This document shows, one piece after another, positions 44,643 to 54,300 of a stretch of 64,000 nt of DNA. The position numbers were made by a program, and so were the translations under genes. Numbering within the stretch: position 1 is the stretch's first letter; each line of letters opens with the position of its first letter. The notes beneath the pieces are model-generated. The model searched no databases. It saw nothing but the letters and a program-made list of their open reading frames with translations, and was not told the DNA's origin. Origin of the DNA: an uncultured Sphingomonadaceae bacterium (GTDB lineage: Bacteria > Pseudomonadota > Alphaproteobacteria > Sphingomonadales > Sphingomonadaceae); NCBI GenBank assembly GCA_947488845.1, contig CANLBM010000017.1:1-64000 (forward strand), given 5' to 3'.

Positions 44643-45353
44643 TTAACGAGTTGCAGGCATTGCATTGATTTCTACCCGGCGATTGGACGGGTTGCGTTCG
44701 CCATCGAGCGTCTCGACCTTGCGTTCGGTTTCTCCCCGACCATCTATTTTCATCGACGACGCAGAGATACCGGTCCCTTCCATCATCCGCGCCACCGCTT
44801 GCGCACGATCGACAGAGAGCGGGAAATTGTAGCTGTCCGAACCGGACCGGTCGGTATGGCCGACCACGGAAAAGGCATTCCAACCGCAAACCGCGCTGTT
44901 TTCAGCAATCAGCGAGACCGTCGCCGAAGCGTCGGGTGGTGGGGCCGCCGAATCCCAGTCGAAATAGACATACATGGGCATTTGCTCGGTACACTGAATC
45001 GCGTTTACCGGCGGAGGCGGCGGCGGTGGCAACGGATCGCCAACCATGCGCAACGCGAATTTCTCGCACTTGCTGACGCTGTCGGCATCTTTGGTTCCGC
45101 TCTTCAGAAATCCCATCGCGATACCGCACTGGACCTTGGTCTCCGAAGCCCAATAATAACGGGAGTCCGTTGATCTCAGGACAGTTTCGTCAAGCGTCGC
45201 CGCAACAGCAGCGTCGTAGCGGCTTTCCACTTCTCCGCGCAATTCGGCTTTGCCCAATGACATCAAGACGCCATCCTGCGCCAGCGCCATGCCCGGGAAT
45301 GCGATCGCACATCCGCCCAAAAACATGGTTAATTTTTCTATCTTCTTCTTCAT
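44643..45353 (-). CDS. OmpA-family protein
   Basis: A 236-residue protein with signal peptide (KLTMFLGGCAIAFPGMALAQ), a proline run (DPLPPPPPPPVN) and a C-terminal OmpA-like peptidoglycan-binding domain (about 120-232): VYFDWDSAAPPPDASATVSL, VVGHTDRSGSDSYN, LSVDRAQAVA and NPSNRRVEI. ATG 45353 has GGAGGG six bases upstream. It is the second gene of the adhesin operon. It may anchor the secretion machinery or the adhesin to peptidoglycan; the N-terminal 90 residues contain Cys but no clear beta-barrel, so it is probably a periplasmic or lipid-free anchor. Confidence 0.88.
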   Translation of the reverse strand: MKKKIEKLTMFLGGCAIAFPGMALAQDGVLMSLGKAELRGEVESRYDAAVAATLDETVLRSTDSRYYWASETKVQCGIAMGFLKSGTKDADSVSKCEKFALRMVGDPLPPPPPPPVNAIQCTEQMPMYVYFDWDSAAPPPDASATVSLIAENSAVCGWNAFSVVGHTDRSGSDSYNFPLSVDRAQAVARMMEGTGISASSMKIDGRGETERKVETLDGERNPSNRRVEINAMPATR

Positions 45354-45398
45354 TTTGCCCTCCGAAAAGTCGGTTTCCCATTCATTGATTCTTTTTAA

Positions 45399-48300
45399 TT
45401 AGCCCGCCGCGTGGCCGGCATCCGCCATGTCGATATGCGTCTGCAGACCGTCCGATACGCCCGGAGACAGCGGTCCGGCATCGCCCATGACAAACATGTC
45501 GAGAACCTGCTCCGGAAGCGCCTGTTCCGGAAGATGCTCGATCGCTCCGCGACCGCCTTCGGTTTCATTGCCCGCGAAGGCATCAATCACCGCATCAATC
45601 GAAACAATCTCCGGTGAACCACCATCAATCGCATCGGCGACGATCTCTTCAACAGTCGCCGGTGGCGTGTCGGGGGCCGCAATGTCGATCTGCACTAGTG
45701 CCGGCGTTTCGCCAACCGGAGCCAGCGCTTCCACATTCATCGCAATGCCCATGTCGAGCTGCAGGCCGGAAGCGGGCTGGAACTCGCTCGCATCGAAGCC
45801 GGGCTGCGCGTCGTTGCCGCCCGAGCTTTCCTCGGCAAACATCTCTTCGCCACCGTCGACCGCGGATTCAGCCGATGCTTCGTCAGATCCGCCGCTATAG
45901 TCACCGGACGCTGATTCTTGGCCGGCGGGGCCGGTTTCCTCATTCGCGACCTGGCCACCATCGAGCTCTACGGCTTCGGGCTGTGGCTGATTTTCAGCCG
46001 CCCCGAAATCCAGAGCCGCTTCATTGCCGATCTCACCAAGCGGCGCATCCCTGCTGCCAACCGATTCCTCGGGCTGGCTATTTGCAGCCAGCAAGGTTGC
46101 AGCGAGCGCGATCTGCGCCGCTGCCGGTGCTTTCACTCCGGACCGGGCCGCTTGCGCCTCGTTGGAATTGGCCAACATGGTCTTGGCAGCCGGTGTTACC
46201 TCGGCTTTTGCCGGCTCGATTAGCGCGACATTCTCACCCAGGCCGCTGGTGCTCTGCAGCATCAGACCGCCATTGTCGTAGGAGGCCATCCGCTCGCCAC
46301 TATCTGCCGACTGGAATACCGGCTCATTCTCGACACCGAGGAAGTTGATCGGGGCGAGAGGGGACGCCAGAATCAGTGGAGTGGGCGGCAAGGGAGCTCC
46401 CGCCGGCAGAATATTGATGTCCAACGAACCGGCTGCGGTATCTCCATCTCCGTCTGTCAATTGCAGATCAAATTCTAGCGAAACCGGCTCGCCTGTATTG
46501 ACTTGCTGAACCTGCAAATTGCTCAACGAGAATTTACCGTCAGTTCCCCCCGATGATCCAGCGTTTGTAATCTCAATCCGGCTAAATCCATCAGCAGTAA
46601 ATGTTTGGACGCTGTAGTCGGATAAGAGGTTTTCTATCAGTACTGTACCGCCCACTTCGAACGTCACATTGAACCCAGCAACCAATCCTGATGTTGTCGC
46701 ACTCCCGACTTCGTTTCCTAGATTGTCGAATATCGTGACCTTAGTGATGGGATCTACAGTGTCCCCTGCAGGATTTGGTATGAACTGTTGTACGCCGCCA
46801 TCATCATCCGTGTCATATGTTTTGAGACGAACGTCCGCTGTGGTGCCGCTGGAAATCTGGTCGATGGAAAATTTAAAGCCATTGACGGTATTCACTCCGT
46901 CAATGGTGAAACGGTCGTCATTACTCCCGCCACCATTGGCTTCGAAGGTAAATTCACCAAAATCGATCCTTAGACCAGCATCTGGATTCTGGATATCAAT
47001 AAACTGGCCGCCTACAGCGACATCATCGGAGTCGCTGTTCACTGTCGAAGCATTTATTGGCGTGAATAGCAGCTCAAGATTGTCAACAGATGTTGATTCA
47101 ATGATCTTGAATGGCGGGTTTCCTGCTTGTGAGCCGGATAAGTTATTGAAGGTAACTCCTGCTCCATTATCGATAGTTTCACTCAATACAAAGGTATATT
47201 CACTGGTCGCTTGGCTTAACGAAACCGTATAGATCAAAGTACCATCAGAACCGTCGGTACTATTCGTGCGGCCTTCTAGTGTTTGACCGTCAATGCTCAA
47301 CCAGACTGTTATTACCTCGCCGCCAGAAGTGAACGCAGTCGGATTTCCATTGACGATACCGGAAAATGTAAGCGCTCCGGGCTGGTCCGCGCCCACATTA
47401 TTTGAAATGTCATCATCGATATCCACATGTCCTGTGAATATGCCAGCGATCACATTGTTCAAATATCCCGTATCTGGAGTGAAATCCGTCGGCGCATCGT
47501 CGTCAAAGCTTATGTTCAACGTCCCCGATGCGCTCGAACCATCGGCATCCAGCACCGTATAAGCAAGTGCCGCAACCGGATCGACTGCATTCTCTTCGTT
47601 GGGACCAGTTGCGTGCAGGACATTGTCGAGCAAGGTGACTTCATAAGCCCCTGTTGCGGAGTCAGTGACCTCGACCGTGAAGAGATCGATGCCATTGCGC
47701 GCACCTCCGGTAATGGTCGCGGTCAACGTGCTGCCTGACCAGGCATAGGTAACTGTTTCCTGTCCGATGGTCGCGGTCAAGCCGTTCATCGATGCAAAAT
47801 TGATCGATCCAGCACCATCACCACCGAAATTGTGGGTTAATATGCCGCCAAAGGTAGCGGGGTTATTGTCTCCATCGGCATTGGCATCGGTGGCACCGTC
47901 AATCGTGCTGAGCGGGTTGCCGCCAGCCAGACCATCATCATCAACCAGAGCAGCGCTCGTACCGGCGGTCGGAACATTGGCATCCAGGATCTGGAAACTG
48001 ATATTGGCGGTGGCCGTATCACCATCGCCATCAGTAACCGTGAAGGTTGCTGTCGTTGGCGTTACCGGGCTAATCGTCGGATTGTCAGCGGTAAACTCAT
48101 ATGAACCGTCAGCTTTCACGCGGATCATGCCATCGCCAATATCCACCCAGTCGCTAAACTCGGCAGGACCGGCCGTGAAGACGAGCGCTGCACCATTGAC
48201 ATGGGTAACGGTCGCACTGTCAGCGCCGCCCATGAAATCCAGCGTCCCTGAAACGGTAGCGCCTTCATTGACATTTTGCGATGCTTCGTTGGTTGCCGTC

Positions 48301-51300
48301 GGCGTATCATCATCAATCGTGATCACCACCGAACCCGCAGCCGTTACGAAATCGCCATCGAAGTCGGTCGCCTGCAACAGGCTGCCAAGGCTGAGCACGA
48401 TATCATTTTCATTGTCACCGACCGCGTGATCAAGCGGTCCCGAAAGGACGAAATCCCATGCGCCGGATGTTTCGTTCAAAGTGAATGTGAATACGGGATT
48501 GCCGCCAGCCGATGCCGTCAGAACATTGTTGACCACTGCATATGTTACGGTAGCTCCACCCGATGTCAGCGCCGGCAGACCGCTCGTATCGGTCAGGAGC
48601 TGGTAAGTGAGCGGTGCATCTGCTCCGGCGTTGAACAGCGTGGTAACGCTGCCCGAAACGTTTGTTATCACACCGGCAACATCGCCCGTGCCCCCCTCGA
48701 TACCGCCCGCAAGGCCGTCTTCATCGACGGTTCCTGTCGAATTCCCCGGGTTAGCCGATGGACCGTCATCATCAAATTTTATATTGCCGCCAAGATCGAG
48801 CGATACCGTTTCGAAGGCACTGTCGCCATCACGGTCGGTGATCGTCGCGGTTCCCTCCAGCGAAACCAGATCGTTGCCGAGCATTGCCTGCTGCTGATTA
48901 TAGGCGGAGCCGGCTCCTGGAGTCTCGTGATCTATTTCGGCAAATTGCGTAAGCGTCACAACACCGGTTACAGGATCCGTTCCGATCGTGAAAACGGTGT
49001 TACCCGCAGTAATCGAGCTGGCATCTGCGGCCGTGGAACCTACCACGGTTCCGCTAACCAGATAAAGGTTGATCGCGTCTCCGCCGCTGGTCAGGTTGGA
49101 AGTGGCGCTGTCGACCACCAAGGCATAGGACCAGGCAATCGATCCCGATCCATCGGCGCCATAGCTGGACGAAGCGATCGAGAAAGCGCCGCCGAAATTG
49201 GCGGTCGTGCTTGCAATATCCTGATCCGTCGGATCGCCATCGGTTTCCGCATCCTGGGTTACAAGCATCACGGCGGTCTCCGCGTCGACAGCAGCATCAA
49301 TGCTCGGCCCGTCATCCTTGAAGGTCAAGGCGCCGGTCAGATCAATTGCCCCCGATGCTGTATCGCCGTCGCCATCGGTGGCGGTTGCGGTAAGCGTGAT
49401 GAGGTTCGTCCCGGCCAATCCTGCGGATTGATCCGCCCCCGTGTCGGGCGTGTGCTCCACCGCGCGCAGCTGGTCGAGTTCGACGACACCGCTGGCGTTT
49501 ACCGAAAGTGTGAAGACCACCCCGCCAGTAGCACTATAGCCTTCGACAATATTGCCATTGACCCGCAGAAGCACAGCTTCACCGGTCGCAACATCAACCA
49601 GGCCGCTATCGGCGTCCGTAGCGGATATTGACAGCGCATAGCTGGTTGTTCCCGCTCCGTCCGCGCCGTAGACGACCGTGAACGCGCCCGAAAGATCGGC
49701 GGTGGCATCCGTGCCAAGAGTGGTTTCGTCGACCATCAGCATGGCCGCGGTAGGAGTGGCGGTAACCGAAGGGCCATCATCGGCGAATTTGACATTGCCG
49801 CCCAGGTCCAGAGACACAGTTTCGCTGGCCGTATCACCATCACCATCTGTGATCGTGGCGGTGCCGTTGAGCGAGACCAGACCATTGGCCAAAGTTGCCA
49901 GTTGAGCGTCATAGCCGGAGCTATCACCCGGCAGGCCGTGATCAATCTCGGCAAACTGGGTCAGCGTGACGACACCGCTTGTCGCATCTGTGGCAATCGT
50001 GAAGATCAGATCTGCACCGGCGCGGCCTTCGACAACCGTGCCGTTAAGCGTCAGCGTGACAGGCACGCCATCGCTGGAGAGACCCGAAACGGCATTGTCG
50101 ACGACCAGTGCATAGGACCAGACCGTGCTGCCCGCACCATCCGCACCATAGCTGAAAGATGCGATCGAGAAGGCGCCGCCGAAGTTGGCTGTGGATACAG
50201 CCGTATCCGAAGCGGGACCAACCGTATCGGCATCCTGTGTGACCAGCATCACTGTGTCAGCATCCGATACAGCGGCATCAATGGATGGGCCATCGTCGCG
50301 GAAGACAAACGATGATCCAATATCGGCAATGGCGGTGGCGGAGTCGCCGTCGCCATCGGTGACCGTTGCGGTCAATGTAACGAGATTGGCGGCAGACAGG
50401 CTTGCCGGATCGTTGGGATCCGGATTGGTGCCGTGCACAACCGCCTGCATTTGATTGAGCGTGACGGTTCCGTTGGCCGCTACCGTAATCGTGAATACGA
50501 GATCGCCGCCTGTTTCGGTCCGGCCTTCAACCACTGTTCCGTTCAGCGACAATATGACATTCTGGCCCGTCGCAGTGTCTACAAGGCCGCTTGGTCCGGC
50601 AATCGTACCAAGCGCATAGGTGATGGACCCCGCGCCATCCGCACCGAAGCTGCTGCCAAAAATTCCGGCAAAACTTGCGCTCGCGTCGGTGCCCAGGTCG
50701 GTTTCGTCTACCACGAGCGAAACGGGCGGGCTAACGACACTTACCGTTGGCGTGTCATCATCGACGTTGATCTGCAAACTGCCCGCAGCAACGTCGCCAT
50801 CACCGTCGGTCACCTGATAGTTGAGCGTGAAGCTGATATCGTTTTCATCGAGACCCGCGGCGTGATCAATCGCTGCATTCTGGGTCACCGTATAGGCGCC
50901 GGTGGCGCTGTCCAGCGTCACTGTGATCACGGTTGTCGCGCCTTGTTTGATCAGCAGATCGCCGCCAGAGATTTCATAGGTGAAACCGGTTGGCGGTGTG
51001 CCTGAGGCGAGCAAGGCCAGCGTACCGCCGTCTGCGCCGAACACATGGTTCAGTGTACCGGCGGTGTTCGCCGTATCCGGATCAACGTCGCCGGTTCCGC
51101 CGGCAGTGCCGCCAAGGGCATCGTCATCCAGCTGAACCGCCGTGTTGCTCGTGGTCGACGGAATATCGTCAATTATGTCGACCGTTATGGTCGTTGTCGT
51201 TGTATTGCCGTTTGCGTCCTTGACCTCGATGGTGAAGGTTTCGACATTATTTTCGATGTTCGCGCCGTTGTTGGCGGTCGCCCCGGTTACCGGCGTGGTC

Positions 51301-54300
51301 AGTGTATAGCTGTAGCTGCCGTCCGGATTGAGGGTAAGCGTGCCGTTGGAGCCGACATTGCTCCCGACAACAGTATAGCTATAGGGTCCGGTGCCGCCAG
51401 TAACATTGTCGGCAATCGTGCCCGATATCGTTTCGGCATTGCTGGCAGGATCACTGCCCACCGTATCAAGCGCCGCTTCGTTGACACTGACATCGTCGCT
51501 GCTTGCCGCAAGACCGGAGTCGTTGAGCGAAATCGTCAATGTGGTGGTAGAAGTGTCGCCGTCCCCGTCTGTAACCGTATAGACAAATGTGTCTGTCGCG
51601 CCGCCCGGAGGCACGCTCCCTGGCGTCGACATATAGCTATAGGTGCCATCGCTACTTATCGTCAGCTTGCCGTAGGTCCCGTTGACAACAGTGCCTACAT
51701 TGCCCGAAACCGCACTGCTTGTATCATTGCCGGTCGCGACGCCTGTCACTGCACCGGAAGATGCGAAACCGTCGGCACCGGCTGTATCGCCGGTAACCGC
51801 ATCGGTGACGACATTTCCGCCGATCGTTGCGCCTTCGGCCACGGTGGCTGTATCGGCAACGGCGGACGGACTGTCGTCTTCAATGGTGATGGTCAGACCT
51901 GCCGCATTGGTCGTGCTGACCGTACCGTCATCCGATGTCACGGGGACGGTGAAGACCAGCTGATCTTCGCCAGCCGTTTCGAAGCCCGCGTCGGCATGGT
52001 CGACCTTGCCGATCAAGCTAATCGTGTAGTTGCCACTGTTGTCGATAGTGATCTGGATAACGGCACTTCCGCTCGCCGATCCGGTCAGCGTCTGCGTTCC
52101 GACGCCGCTCCACGTGACCGCAGCGCCTGCCGAAGTCAGAACCGCACCGGGATCTCCCAGCGTTACTGTCTGCGCCTCACCATCCACATCGGTGATGGTG
52201 ATCTGGCCCGTGAAAGTGGCTGCATCGGTCGTGTCGCTGCTTCCCGCTGCAGCAGCGCCGTCGGCAATGCCGCCGAGCAGCCCTTCTTCGGAAACCGCCG
52301 CCATCGAAGCGCCCACTTGTGGAGCATCATTGGTGCCATTGATGGTGATGGTCAGGGTCGTGCTGGCTTCGTCGCCATCCGCGTCGGTGATCGTATAGGT
52401 AAATATTTCAGTCAGCGTCTCACCGTCATCGAGCCCTTGAACCGCCGGGTCATTGTTGGTCAGCATATAGCTGTAGCCACCATCCGCGTTCAGCGTCAGG
52501 CTGCCATAGGCACCATCCAGCGCAATCCCTAGAGTGCCCGCGACCAGACCAAATGCAAGGCCGGTGACCGCCGCTCCGTCTGCGCCCTGGACATCCGCAA
52601 CGCCGTCGGTACCGTTGGCATCCGCGCCGCCGATCCCGGTAAGCACATTCCCGTCGGCGATTAACCCGCCGTCTTCCTTGACCGAGTCAACGTCGGCAAA
52701 GGCTGTCGGGACATCGTCGGAAACATTGATGTTGACCGTACCGGTGGCGGTGTCGCCATCGCTGTCTGTCGCCACCACCGTAACCGAACCGAGTGCCTGC
52801 AGATCATCGGCGGTGAACACAGGATGGCTGTCATAATTGTCGTTCAGCGTTGCTGTCACCGTCGCAACATTGGCGGAAACCGAGAGAGACAGGGTGACGA
52901 CGACATTCGTGCCATCGCTGCCTGTGATCGTGTTGCTGTCAACACGCACCCACGTCAGACCTCCCGACAAGGCGCTGAGATCCGTACCGAAAACGATCGA
53001 ACTGATCGCATCGGATCCGGCAGTAAACGTGATGTTGCCGTTAACGAAATCGGGACCTGCCGGTGTCGAACCGTCGGCCAGATTCTGATCATCAAGGGTC
53101 AGTGTTATCGGGGCACCTGCGAGCGGATCGGCACCATCGGTGATCGATATGGGCTGCTCGGCCGTCGCGATATCGCCGTCGCCGTCGGTGATTGTATAGG
53201 TGAAGGAAGCATCGACATTACCGCCGCTCTGGTCGAGATTGGGGTTCGGATCGAATGTCCAGGCTCCAGCAGCCGTGAACGAATAGGTCCCGTTAGCCGT
53301 TACTACATCGGTTGTGCCGAGTGCGTTTATCGTCGTCGTAATGCCCCCGATCGTGACAGAGGTGACAACCGCGCCGTCAGCGCCTTGCGTATCATTGGCC
53401 AGCACATTGCCGCCCACGGTTCCCGGCGCATCTTCTGCCAGCGTTATCGCCAGATCGTCCACGGCAATCGGTGCATCATCGATAATATCTATCGCCAAAA
53501 CACCGTTCGAAATGTCGCCGTCTATATCCGTAACCACTATGGCAAAGCTGTCGCTGGTTGCATCGCCGGAACTGTTGTCGGCCAGCGTGTAGCTGTAGGT
53601 GATCGCACCATTGGTGATGCCCGTAATGGTCAATGTTCCGGAGCTGCCGACAAAAGTCTGGCCGACAGCAGTCACGGCAACGCCGTCAATCGTGACAGTA
53701 CCGGGGCCGTCCGGCGCATCGAATGTGATCGTTCCCGCCGTAGTCTCGCTATCTGCAGGTTCATTCGTGCCTTCCGGCTCAGCACCACGATTGGGCAGGC
53801 CCGATTCTTCCACGATAGTGCCTGCGTCGCCACTTACCGGCAGGGTCAGGGTGACAGGGCTGTCGGCAATGTCGATGGTCAGGGTGGTGACAGACGTGTC
53901 GCCGTCCCCGTCCTGCAACGTATAGGTAAATACGTCCTGGACGCCGCCCGGGCTGTCGGGGTTGCGCGCGTAGCTGTAGCTGCCGTCGCCATTGAGGGCC
54001 AGAACCCCGTAGAGGCCGTTGACGGTGGTGCCGACCGTGCCGGCATCAACCAGCACAGTGCCCGTGTCTCCTGCCGCAACGCCGGCCACAAGCGCGCCGT
54101 CCGCGCCCTGGATGTCCGCTCCGCCGTCGGCTTCGCTATCGGTAATCACATTGCCGGTCGCAGGGCCATAGTCGCCCGCCGCAATGCTGTCCGTGTCCAT
54201 CACGGCAACCGGTGCATCATCGATAATACTGATGGTCAGATCGGCATTGGCAACATCGCCGTCTGCATCGACTACGGAAACCGCAAACTGGTCGGCGGTG

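Noticed and set aside
48760..50760. Repeat array considered as a CRISPR
   Set aside because: Repeat units are about 1 kb, in-frame coding and diverged; there are no 20-40 bp repeats with spacers.
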